DNA from: Candidatus Geohydrothermomicrobium daggyaiense
GTDB taxonomy: Bacteria > Actinomycetota > Geothermincolia > Fen-727 > JACVIW01
Assembly (NCBI GenBank): GCA_015711695.1
Contig: JACVIW010000186.1
Coordinates: 1-5,023 of the forward strand
Length of the DNA stretch: 5,023 nucleotides
Direction of reading: 5' to 3'
Positions 1-5,023 of this stretch are shown here, piece after piece. How positions within the stretch are numbered: position 1 is the first letter of the stretch; every line of letters begins with the position of its first letter. A model generated the notes under the pieces. That model was not told the DNA's origin and did not search any database. It saw only the letters and a list, made by a program, of their open reading frames with translations. The translations under genes were made by a program, and so were the position numbers.

Positions 1-41
1 TTCGGGTTTATTATCTAGATAGTGATGGCGTTTTTCGGTAA

Positions 42-50
42 GGGATAGGA
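42..50 (+). promoter_or_regulatory. Likely ribosome binding site of pyrK
   Basis: A purine-rich stretch (AGGGATAGGA at 41-50) lies directly upstream of the TTG at 55. An in-frame TAG at 46-48 leaves only that TTG, or a GTG at 70, as the first usable starts. The spacing favours the TTG. The match to the Shine-Dalgarno consensus is moderate. Confidence 0.5.
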
Positions 51-54
51 CTTT

Positions 55-1110
55 TTGGCAAAAAGAAAGGTGAGACGCGATCTGCGGGCTGCGGAGTTCA
101 TAGAGGGGATAATTCTCAGCAATACAGAGGTTGCAAGAGATATTCATCTCATTGAAATTGCGCCGGACCCGAGCGGAAAACTCCAGTTGAAAACGCAATA
201 CGGTAATTTGGCGTTTCGGTCAGAGCAATTAGGAAAAGCTGGTAGTTCTCGGTTTCTGGTGAGGCCATATCCGGGACAATTTTACCATTTTCTTTCTGGC
301 GAAGAAGCCACGTATGAGCGGGTCTTAAGAAGACCGCTCAGCGTGCTAGATGCAACTGGCTGGGGATTGAAAGGATTTGACGAATACGCAAATAAAGATA
401 GCGGTGATTTTCGTCTGTATTTTCTCATTGAGGTTGCTGGAGCGGGAACCAGGTGGCTTTGCGGGCTTGAAGAGGGTTTCCGAGTAGACATGTTGGGTCC
501 GCTCGGCAGGGGATTTCCCTTTTTTGAGTTTGAAAAATCGGGATACGGTGATATTCTTACCGAACACGGCGATCCACGGGGTTCTTGTCCTAACGATAAG
601 AGATATGGAACCGTCTCTGCGGGCGAGGATCAAGATCTTTCGCACGGACGCCACAATATTCTAAATCATGTCCTCCTCATTTCAGGCGGGATGGGGATCG
701 TGCCCATCTACTATGCTGCGCGGGAACTGGAAAGACTTAAGCTTAATTATTCATTGATAGCCGGTTTCAAATCAGGCGAAAGACTTTTTTCGGGGGTTTA
801 TTTGCTTGAAGGAGATGTCCGCGTGTATACCGAGGATGGAACGTATGGCACAAAAGGAATCGCATCAGACGGATTCTCAGATCTGGATATGAGCTTATTT
901 TCAGCGGTCTTTGCTTGCGGTCCGAATGCGATGATGAGAAAAGCTTCTGATATGGCTCGCGCTTACGGGATCCCATGCTATATATCACTAACTGCGAGAA
1001 TGGGATGCGGAGTTGGTTTTTGCGGATGTTGTGTTGTGAAAGGCTCGAAGAGGAATCTTCATGTTTGCAGCGATGGCCCGGTCTTCATCTCAAAAGATTT
1101 CTTTATATAG
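55..1110 (+). CDS. pyrK: Dihydroorotate dehydrogenase B, electron transfer subunit (PyrK), enlarged
   Basis: This is the FAD and [2Fe-2S] subunit that passes electrons from the FMN of PyrD to NAD+ during oxidation of dihydroorotate to orotate in the cytoplasm. Visible motifs in order are PGQF (73-76), the FAD-binding RRPLS (92-96), GPLGRGF (148-154), a nucleotide-binding LLISGGMG (207-214), DGTYGTKG (261-268) and ACGPNAMM (287-294). The cluster ligands are C318, C323 and C326, with C338 in the closing HVCSDGPVF. At 351 residues it is about 90 longer than typical PyrK (about 250-265). The extra length sits in three places, near residues 37-66, 101-118 and 159-203, while all motifs stay intact, so it looks functional. 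The start is TTG; a GTG five codons later is the alternative. The N-terminus is unusually basic (KRKVRR). It is followed 47 bases later by pyrD, its obligate partner. Family assignment is firm; the exact start is less so. Confidence 0.95.
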   Translation: MAKRKVRRDLRAAEFIEGIILSNTEVARDIHLIEIAPDPSGKLQLKTQYGNLAFRSEQLGKAGSSRFLVRPYPGQFYHFLSGEEATYERVLRRPLSVLDATGWGLKGFDEYANKDSGDFRLYFLIEVAGAGTRWLCGLEEGFRVDMLGPLGRGFPFFEFEKSGYGDILTEHGDPRGSCPNDKRYGTVSAGEDQDLSHGRHNILNHVLLISGGMGIVPIYYAARELERLKLNYSLIAGFKSGERLFSGVYLLEGDVRVYTEDGTYGTKGIASDGFSDLDMSLFSAVFACGPNAMMRKASDMARAYGIPCYISLTARMGCGVGFCGCCVVKGSKRNLHVCSDGPVFISKDFFI

Positions 1111-1142
1111 ATCTCATAAACATAAGGTAGAGTGTCCTTTCG

Positions 1143-1150
1143 AAGGAGGT
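1143..1150 (+). promoter_or_regulatory. Strong Shine-Dalgarno site deciding a CTG start for pyrD
   Basis: AAGGAGGT is a near-perfect complement of the 16S rRNA 3' end. Seven bases separate it from the CTG at 1158. No ATG, GTG or TTG in the pyrD frame occurs between the upstream in-frame stop (TAG 1128-1130) and the GTG at 1242. That GTG lies 92 bases from this site, beyond its reach. Confidence 0.85.
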
Positions 1151-1157
1151 CTTCGCT

Positions 1158-2075
1158 CTGGCTATTGATCTATCTGTAGATCTCGGGGAAATAAGGCTCA
1201 AGAACCCGGTCCTGCTCGCATCGGGAGTCGCCGGGTTCGGTGTGGAAATAGCTTCCCTTATTGACCTTTCTCGGGTGGGAGGAATCATTCTCAAAAGCGT
1301 GACCTTAAATCCGAGAGAGGGGAATCCTTTTCCAAGAATTTGGGAGACTTCCTGTGGAGTTTTGAACTCGGTTGGTCTTGAAAACCCTGGAGTCGACTTT
1401 CTCGTGGACAACATACTCCCCCGCCTGGAGGGATGCGGATGCGCTGTTTTCGCGAGCATAGCCGGGGAAAGTGAGGAGGAATACGCCCGTCTCGCCGAAA
1501 AACTTAATAGTCTGGAGGCGATTCTATCTGGGATTGAGATCAACGTATCCTGCCCGAACGTGAAAAAAGGGGGGATCGAATTTGGCGCTTATCTCGAGAC
1601 TGTCGCTTCTCTCGTAAAAGGGGTTAAGAACTACACAAGCATACCACTTTTCACTAAACTTTCATCGGCGGTCAGCGATATCGCGAAAGTGGCAGTTGCG
1701 GCGGTTGAGAGTGGTTCGGTTGGTCTTTCCCTCATAAACACCGTTCCTGCTCTTGGGATTGATCACACTAGGAGAAAGTCAAGGCTAGGTGGCGTTTACG
1801 GCGGCCTGTCAGGGCCAGCTATAAAGCCTGTCGCGCTCAAATGCGTCTGGGAATGTTTTCGGGCGACCGGCGTGCCGATAATAGGGAGTGGAGGGGTTAT
1901 GAACGCACGCGACGCGGTCGAGTTCATGATAGCCGGAGCTCGCGCGGTTTCAGTGGGCACGGCGCTATTGAGGGACGCCAGAACAGCGTACGAAATCGTC
2001 GACGAACTTCCACGTGTCCTCCGGGAGTCAGGTGCTTTGTCCGCATCGGAGATTGTTGGGACGTTAAAAACATAG
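1158..2075 (+). CDS. pyrD: Dihydroorotate dehydrogenase B, catalytic subunit (PyrD, class 1B), CTG start
   Basis: This FMN-containing TIM-barrel subunit oxidises dihydroorotate to orotate and works as a complex with PyrK. The first conventional in-frame start (GTG 1242) would delete conserved N-terminal sequence. Reading from CTG 1158 restores LKNPVLLASGVAGFG (residues 14-28) and gives 305 residues, the normal family length. Further motifs are KSVT (46-49), GLENPG (73-78) and the class 1B active-site loop EINVSCPN (127-134) with catalytic C132. These are followed by TKLS (166-169), LINT (192-195), GGLSGPAIKPVALK (215-228) and the phosphate-binding IIGSGGV (241-247) and VGTALL (266-271). The usual KLSPN is KLSSA here, a mild departure. 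A cysteine rather than serine base, together with the pyrK neighbour, places it in class 1B. An ATT two codons later is a less likely start. Confidence 0.93.
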   Translation: MAIDLSVDLGEIRLKNPVLLASGVAGFGVEIASLIDLSRVGGIILKSVTLNPREGNPFPRIWETSCGVLNSVGLENPGVDFLVDNILPRLEGCGCAVFASIAGESEEEYARLAEKLNSLEAILSGIEINVSCPNVKKGGIEFGAYLETVASLVKGVKNYTSIPLFTKLSSAVSDIAKVAVAAVESGSVGLSLINTVPALGIDHTRRKSRLGGVYGGLSGPAIKPVALKCVWECFRATGVPIIGSGGVMNARDAVEFMIAGARAVSVGTALLRDARTAYEIVDELPRVLRESGALSASEIVGTLKT

Positions 2076-2276
2076 ACGGGTTGATTCGAATTGAAAGTTT
2101 CACTGAATCCGAAGATCACGGGTTGGGAAGCAGGAGTCATATGTTAAAAACGCTGGTACTAGCATCTGCTTCTTAAAACGGGGGCCATAAAGCAGTTGGC
2201 ATATGTTGCTTCGAAAGCGCTGCACGAGGATGGATGGCTGGTGATCGAGTGTTCTTGAGATATCAAAAATAAGAAG
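2076..2276 (+). other. pyrD-pyrF gap with broken coding-like frames (possible gene remnant)
   Basis: This is the longest gap inside the pyr genes and contains no intact gene. Frame pieces look protein-like. An ATG at 2141 follows AGGAG (2132-2136) and reads MLKTLVLASAS before a TAA at 2174-2176; this resembles the N-terminus of Maf nucleotide pyrophosphatases. In another frame, 2163-2255 reads 31 codons ending DGWLVIECS before a TGA at 2256-2258, which resembles the end of a methyltransferase strand (Lx5GGWLxxE type). The second piece shares pyrF's frame and stops 18 bases before its ATG. In that frame, stops at 2145 and 2160 interrupt the reading further upstream. These similarities are weak and may be chance. 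The gap could equally be an untranslated leader of pyrF. No convincing promoter or terminator was seen. Confidence 0.25.
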
Positions 2277-3011
2277 ATGGATAAAAAGATTCCGGATTTG
2301 AGCCCGGTTATAGTGGCGCTGGATGTGGACAATATAACTGACGCACTGGAGATAGTTGAAAAGCTTCGCGGTTTTATCGACATTGTGAAGGTAGGACTTG
2401 AGCTTTTCAGCGCGGAAGGCCCTGCCTGTGTTTCGATTTTGAGAAATGAGGGGTTCGAGATTTTCCTCGATTTAAAACTGATGGACATTCCGGCAACGGT
2501 TGAGAGGGCGTGCGCGCAACTGGTGAAACTTGAGCCGCTTTTCCTGACTGTGCACACTCTTGGCGGAGGGGATATGTTGAAAGCGGCGATGAGAGGAATT
2601 CTGGGTTCTGGAAGGAGTGAGGTAAAAACCCATCTTGTCGGAGTTACGCTACTAACGAGCCTTGATGACCGGTCAACTGACGAACTGGGAATGCGTTTTC
2701 CTGTTAACGAGCAGGTAATAAGGCTCGCGAAAATGGCGCTCAATTCAGGAATTTATGCATTTGTTGCCTCTCCGCTTGAGTTGAGGGCGCTTAGAAGGGC
2801 ATTCGGGTCGGATGTCGTGTTAATCGCTCCCGGAATCAGGAGCGCCGGATTTGAGGCTTACGACCAGAAAAGGTATTCAACTCCGGCTCAAGCGATAAAA
2901 AGCGGAGCTGATTTCATCGTTGTTGGGAGGCAGATAACACGCACTAATGATGTTTCTGGCGCGGCTGAGTCCATAGTTAGAGAGGTGAAGATTGCGAAAG
3001 GTGGACATTAG
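2277..3011 (+). CDS. pyrF: Orotidine 5'-phosphate decarboxylase (PyrF)
   Basis: PyrF decarboxylates OMP to UMP, the last step of UMP synthesis, without a cofactor. The 244-residue length is normal for the bacterial class I family. Visible motifs are VIVALDVD (11-18) with D16, VKVG (37-40) with K38, and the catalytic signature DLKLMDIPATV (65-75) with D65, K67 and D70. These are followed by TVHT (91-94), the phosphate-binding APGIRSAG (184-191), DQKR (196-199) and VVGRQIT (215-221) with R218. The ATG at 2277 is the only reasonable start because an in-frame TGA lies at 2256-2258 with no start codon between. It lacks a good Shine-Dalgarno site (only AAGAAG immediately before), so translation may depend on ribosomes arriving from upstream. 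Its last 20 bases overlap the start of pyrE. Confidence 0.97.
   Translation: MDKKIPDLSPVIVALDVDNITDALEIVEKLRGFIDIVKVGLELFSAEGPACVSILRNEGFEIFLDLKLMDIPATVERACAQLVKLEPLFLTVHTLGGGDMLKAAMRGILGSGRSEVKTHLVGVTLLTSLDDRSTDELGMRFPVNEQVIRLAKMALNSGIYAFVASPLELRALRRAFGSDVVLIAPGIRSAGFEAYDQKRYSTPAQAIKSGADFIVVGRQITRTNDVSGAAESIVREVKIAKGGH
2982..2988 (+). promoter_or_regulatory. Ribosome binding site of pyrE inside the end of pyrF
   Basis: GAGGTGA matches the Shine-Dalgarno consensus. Its GAGG core ends six bases before the TTG at 2992, but 15 bases before the alternative GTG at 3001, so it favours the TTG start. It sits within the last codons of pyrF, which suggests translational coupling. Confidence 0.6.
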
Positions 3012-3570
3012 AAAGGCGCTCGAAGAAACAGGCGCGTTGAGACGAGGTCACTTCAGGCTTTCATCCGGTTTTCACAGCGATACTTATATTCAATGCGCTT
3101 TACTGCTGAAAGATTCGAAGATGGCTTATGAACTCGGCAGCGCTTTAAAAGAGGAATTTCTTAAAAAACACCCGTTAGCAGTCGACACGGTGCTCTGCCC
3201 CGCGCTCGGTGCAATTGTTATCGGGTATACCGTTGCCCTCGCACTCGGCTGCGACATGATATTTGCTGAAAGGCGCGAAGGAAAATTGTCATTGAGGCGA
3301 GGGTTCAAAATCAAATCCGGGGAAAGGATTCTTATAGTCGAGGATGTAATTACAACTGCTGGCTCAGTGAATGAACTGCTCGGAATATGCAGGGACGCGG
3401 AAGCAACAGTTTCGGGTATCGCTTGCATCGTGGATAGAAGTTCGGAACAAAAAGAATATGAGATAATATCTCTTCTGAAAATGAATGTTGATTTATGGCT
3501 TCCAGATGATTGTCCCCTTTGCGCTCGAGGTCTTGAGATAGACTCTCCGGGAAGCCGCTACGCTCATTGA
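2992..3570 (+). CDS. pyrE: Orotate phosphoribosyltransferase (PyrE)
   Basis: PyrE joins orotate to PRPP to make OMP, the substrate of PyrF encoded just upstream. The 192-residue protein shows an N-terminal orotate-site region with HFRLSSGFHSDTYIQ (20-34). A flexible catalytic loop follows, with FAERREGKLSLRRGF (91-105). The PRPP-binding motif is ILIVEDVITTAGS (113-125), with the acidic pair E117-D118. The C-terminal DDCPLCARG...PGSR (172-189) is typical of one bacterial PyrE subgroup; its CxxC pair (C174, C177) is usual there. The chosen TTG start overlaps pyrF by 20 bases and is supported by the GAGGTGA spacing. GTG at 3001 would shorten the protein by three residues with no effect on motifs. 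The overlap suggests coupled translation of the last two UMP-pathway enzymes. Confidence 0.96.
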   Translation: MRKVDIRKALEETGALRRGHFRLSSGFHSDTYIQCALLLKDSKMAYELGSALKEEFLKKHPLAVDTVLCPALGAIVIGYTVALALGCDMIFAERREGKLSLRRGFKIKSGERILIVEDVITTAGSVNELLGICRDAEATVSGIACIVDRSSEQKEYEIISLLKMNVDLWLPDDCPLCARGLEIDSPGSRYAH

Positions 3571-3646
3571 ATGGAGTTAGAAAATAGATATCCCCATTTC
3601 TTGATTTTTGCCTTGCGATGTTTCTTAAAGAAGTTTAACCTGCAAC

Positions 3647-3651
3647 GGAGG
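3647..3651 (+). promoter_or_regulatory. Shine-Dalgarno site of gmk
   Basis: GGAGG lies five bases before the TTG at 3657. This supports a TTG start for gmk, which places the P-loop at the normal distance from the N-terminus. Confidence 0.75.
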
Positions 3652-3656
3652 TTGTC

Positions 3657-4220
3657 TTGTCTGGAAAAATTTTCGTGATTTCAGGACCATCTGGAGTGGG
3701 AAAAACCACTCTCATAAGAAAAACACTGGAAAATCTTGATAGCATTTATTATTCTATCTCGGCGACTACGCGTCCTCCGGGGAAAGGTGAAGTAGAGGGA
3801 AGGGATTACTATTTTATTTCTGAGGAGGAATTCGACAGGCTTGTCGAGAGTGACGCTTTTCTTGAGTGGGAAAACGTCTACGGCAACAGATATGGAACGC
3901 TTAAGAGCGAGATGGAAAAAGCGATAATGCTGGGGAAGGATGCGCTTCTCGAGCTGGATGTTAAGGGTGCTCTGATGGTCAAGTCAAAAATAAAGGACGC
4001 GGTGCTCATTTTCATAAAACCCCCTTCCATTGAGGATCTGGAAAAGCGGAGGTCTGAAAGAATGAGGGGTGAGGAAAACATAGAGGCGAGAAGTTCGCTC
4101 GCCCCTGTAGAGATTAAGCAGGGTGAGCGTTTTTTCGATTTTATTATCATAAACGATGAGGTTGAGCGCGCCGCGGGCGAGCTCGAAGCGATACTAAAAG
4201 GTGAGAAGAAGAAGCAGTAA
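3657..4220 (+). CDS. gmk: Guanylate kinase (Gmk)
   Basis: Gmk phosphorylates GMP to GDP with ATP in the cytoplasm, an essential step in GTP and dGTP supply. The 187-residue protein begins with a P-loop GPSGVGKT (10-17). The GMP-binding region follows, with ISATTRPPGKGEVEGRDYYF (34-53) and FLEWENVYGNRYGT (68-81). Further on are LDVKGA (100-105), IFIKPPS (118-124), an arginine-rich lid RRSERMRGEE (131-140), and INDEVERAAGEL (165-176), the usual C-terminal segment. The lid carries RGEE where many family members have RGT-D/E-S-E, a small variation. Length is slightly under the usual 200-210. It follows pyrE after 86 bases in which no gene or clear promoter was found, and precedes rpoZ by 14 bases, a common bacterial pairing. 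Confidence 0.97.
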   Translation: MSGKIFVISGPSGVGKTTLIRKTLENLDSIYYSISATTRPPGKGEVEGRDYYFISEEEFDRLVESDAFLEWENVYGNRYGTLKSEMEKAIMLGKDALLELDVKGALMVKSKIKDAVLIFIKPPSIEDLEKRRSERMRGEENIEARSSLAPVEIKQGERFFDFIIINDEVERAAGELEAILKGEKKKQ

Positions 4221-4226
4221 AGGAGA
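4219..4226 (+). promoter_or_regulatory. Ribosome binding site of rpoZ
   Basis: AAAGGAGA overlaps the gmk stop codon. Its GGAG core is nine bases from the TTG at 4235, twelve from the GTG at 4238, and about 30 from the ATG at 4256, so it favours the TTG. An ATG at 4228-4230 is closer but lies in the wrong frame. Confidence 0.6.
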
Positions 4227-4234
4227 GATGTTTT

Positions 4235-4504
4235 TTGGTGGAAGAAAAAGACTCGATGGTCAACCCAAAACTTGAAGATCTTTTGGGACACGTGGATAAC
4301 AAGTTCACGCTTGTGGTGGAAGCAGCGAAAAGAGCTCGTCAGATAACCAACTTTCAGAAGAGGCTTGGCGAGGGTGTTGGTGGTGTTGCGCCCATCAAAC
4401 TCGAGGATCTTTCCAAAAAGCCGCTTACTGTTGCCTTTGAGGAAATAGCGGAAGGCAAAATAGAGTTTTTGAGACCGGGGGAAGAGAAGAAAGAAAAAGG
4501 ATAA
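4235..4504 (+). CDS. rpoZ: DNA-directed RNA polymerase subunit omega (RpoZ)
   Basis: Omega is the small subunit that helps the beta' subunit fold and join the core RNA polymerase. The 89-residue protein has the two conserved family blocks. The first is LEDLLGHVDNKFTLVVEAAKRARQI (13-37), where AAKRARQI is diagnostic. The second is KPLTVAFEEIAEGKI (62-76). Between them is a glycine-rich loop (GEGVGG, 45-50), and the C-terminus is a charged tail rich in Glu and Lys. TTG at 4235 is chosen for its Shine-Dalgarno spacing. GTG at 4238 or ATG at 4256 would remove one or seven residues before the conserved part, so the start is uncertain. Its position between gmk and coaBC is the classic arrangement. 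Confidence 0.95.
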   Translation: MVEEKDSMVNPKLEDLLGHVDNKFTLVVEAAKRARQITNFQKRLGEGVGGVAPIKLEDLSKKPLTVAFEEIAEGKIEFLRPGEEKKEKG

Positions 4505-4662
4505 GAAAGTCTATTTCAAACTTTCAGATATCTTTTGGAGTCACTCTGACTGCTGGTGAAAGATTCAAAAGACGAAATGCTCTAAAATATCCCTGGGCGC
4601 TAAAGGCGCAATGCTTTTATTGATTTTCTCCGCGGTTAAGAGGCGCAAGGCAGGTTGGTGAG
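4505..4662 (+). other. rpoZ-coaBC intergenic region
   Basis: These 158 bases hold no gene. Two inverted repeats are visible: CTTTCA (4521-4526) with TGAAAG (4557-4562), enclosing AGTCA (4539-4543) and TGACT (4547-4551) around a three-base loop. A lone -10-like TAAAAT (4583-4588) lacks a matching -35 element. A four-base GCGC stem (4597-4600 with 4606-4609) is too short to count as a terminator. A coaBC promoter or RNA structure here is possible but unproven. Confidence 0.3.
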
Positions 4663-5023
4663 ATGGAAAAACTAAATGGCAAGACCGTACTCCTTGGCGT
4701 AACGGGGGGAATATCAGCTTATAAATCGGTCGAACTTGCCAGGCTTCTGGTAAGGGCAGGCGTTAAGGTAAAGGTTGTTATGACTGAGAATGCCAGACGA
4801 TTTGTATCTCCCCTGACTTTCCGCACTGTTAGCAGAAACCCTGTCGCAGATTCCATGTGGAGTGATCCTGCGTCGCCCACACCTCACATATCACTTGCAG
4901 ATGAGGCGGATGCAGTTGTTGTCGCTCCCGCTACCGCCAATATAATAGCCAAGCACGCGCACGGAATCGCGGATAATTTTCTATCCACCCTGCTATTGGC
5001 TACGAAGGGACGGGTAATTTTTG
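4663..5023 (+). CDS. coaBC: CoaBC, N-terminal phosphopantothenoylcysteine decarboxylase domain (cut by window end)
   Basis: The bifunctional CoaBC (Dfp) protein makes coenzyme A precursors. Its C-terminal CoaB domain joins 4'-phosphopantothenate to cysteine, and the N-terminal CoaC flavoprotein domain decarboxylates the product to 4'-phosphopantetheine. Only the first 120 residues are in the window, all from the FMN-binding CoaC domain. Motifs are the N-terminal VTGGISAYKS (13-22), VVMTENA (38-44), FVSPLTF (47-53), PHISLA (74-79) with the likely catalytic H75, and APATANIIAK (88-97) followed by GIADN (101-105). The ATG at 4663 gives the normal family N-terminus and is preceded by a GGTGAG ribosome-site-like stretch. 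The frame stays open to the window edge. Whether the CoaB domain follows cannot be seen here; the fused form is usual in this gene neighbourhood. Confidence 0.95.
   Translation, partial: MEKLNGKTVLLGVTGGISAYKSVELARLLVRAGVKVKVVMTENARRFVSPLTFRTVSRNPVADSMWSDPASPTPHISLADEADAVVVAPATANIIAKHAHGIADNFLSTLLLATKGRVIF

Noticed and set aside
1..41. C-terminal tail of an upstream gene (12 open codons ending at TAA 39-41)
   Set aside because: The other two frames also close within the first 22 bases, and 12 codons show no recognisable family motif, so no gene can be assigned.
1103..1543. 146-codon minus-strand open frame opposite pyrD
   Set aside because: Covers the conserved pyrD N-terminus in antisense; composition and lack of motifs indicate a shadow.
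1841..2176. 111-codon plus-strand frame overlapping the end of pyrD
   Set aside because: Arginine/glycine-rich out-of-frame reading of pyrD for most of its length; only its last 11 codons (MLKTLVLASAS) deserve mention, and these are treated with the gap.
2159..2743. 194-codon open frame on the minus strand opposite pyrF
   Set aside because: Serine-rich, no recognisable domain, and fully explained as the shadow of the strongly supported pyrF gene.
3601..3629. Promoter-like TTGATT with a distant AT-rich box before gmk
   Set aside because: The -10 candidate at suitable spacing (CTTAAA) matches only three of six consensus positions.
3621..3635. TTCTT/AAGAA inverted repeat before gmk
   Set aside because: The loop would be a single base, so it cannot form a hairpin terminator.
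3571..3678. 35-codon frame starting with ATG right after the pyrE stop
   Set aside because: No Shine-Dalgarno site, overlaps the gmk ribosome site and start, and the peptide resembles no known family.
4597..4620. GCGC hairpin followed by T-rich sequence as an intrinsic terminator
   Set aside because: The stem is only four base pairs and the following tract is interrupted, so it falls short of a credible terminator.

Overview
This window is a compact, single-strand (+) block of bacterial housekeeping genes. It carries the last steps of de novo pyrimidine synthesis followed by a guanylate kinase / RNA polymerase omega / coenzyme A cluster. The order is pyrK (55-1110), pyrD (1158-2075), a 201-base gap, pyrF (2277-3011), pyrE (2992-3570), gmk (3657-4220), rpoZ (4235-4504), and the 5' part of coaBC (4663 to the window end). 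No RNA genes, insertion sequences, CRISPR arrays or convincing terminators are visible. Every gene points the same way and spacing is mostly short, so most or all of the window is probably co-transcribed. No strong internal promoter was found.

How the genes work together: PyrK and PyrD form the NAD-dependent class 1B dihydroorotate dehydrogenase that makes orotate. PyrE adds the ribose phosphate from PRPP to give OMP, and PyrF decarboxylates OMP to UMP. The earlier steps (carbamoyl phosphate synthase, aspartate transcarbamoylase, dihydroorotase) are not in the window and could lie upstream. Gmk converts GMP to GDP, omega is the small assembly subunit of RNA polymerase, and CoaBC makes 4'-phosphopantetheine from phosphopantothenate.

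Organism: certainly a bacterium (omega subunit, class 1B PyrD with PyrK, fused CoaBC, Shine-Dalgarno sites). A gmk-rpoZ-coaBC cluster is common in Firmicutes and Actinobacteria, and linking it directly to pyr genes recalls Actinobacteria. Base composition is roughly balanced rather than high-GC, so a deep-branching or uncultivated actinobacterial or Firmicutes-like lineage is a reasonable but unproven guess.

The less ordinary points are start-codon use and two local oddities. Five of seven genes appear to start without ATG: pyrK, pyrE, gmk and rpoZ with TTG, and pyrD with a CTG placed seven bases after a near-perfect Shine-Dalgarno site. PyrK is about 90 residues longer than usual because of three internal insertions. 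The pyrD-pyrF gap holds broken, protein-like reading frames that may be a gene remnant. I see no evidence of a new defence, mobile or otherwise undescribed system here.
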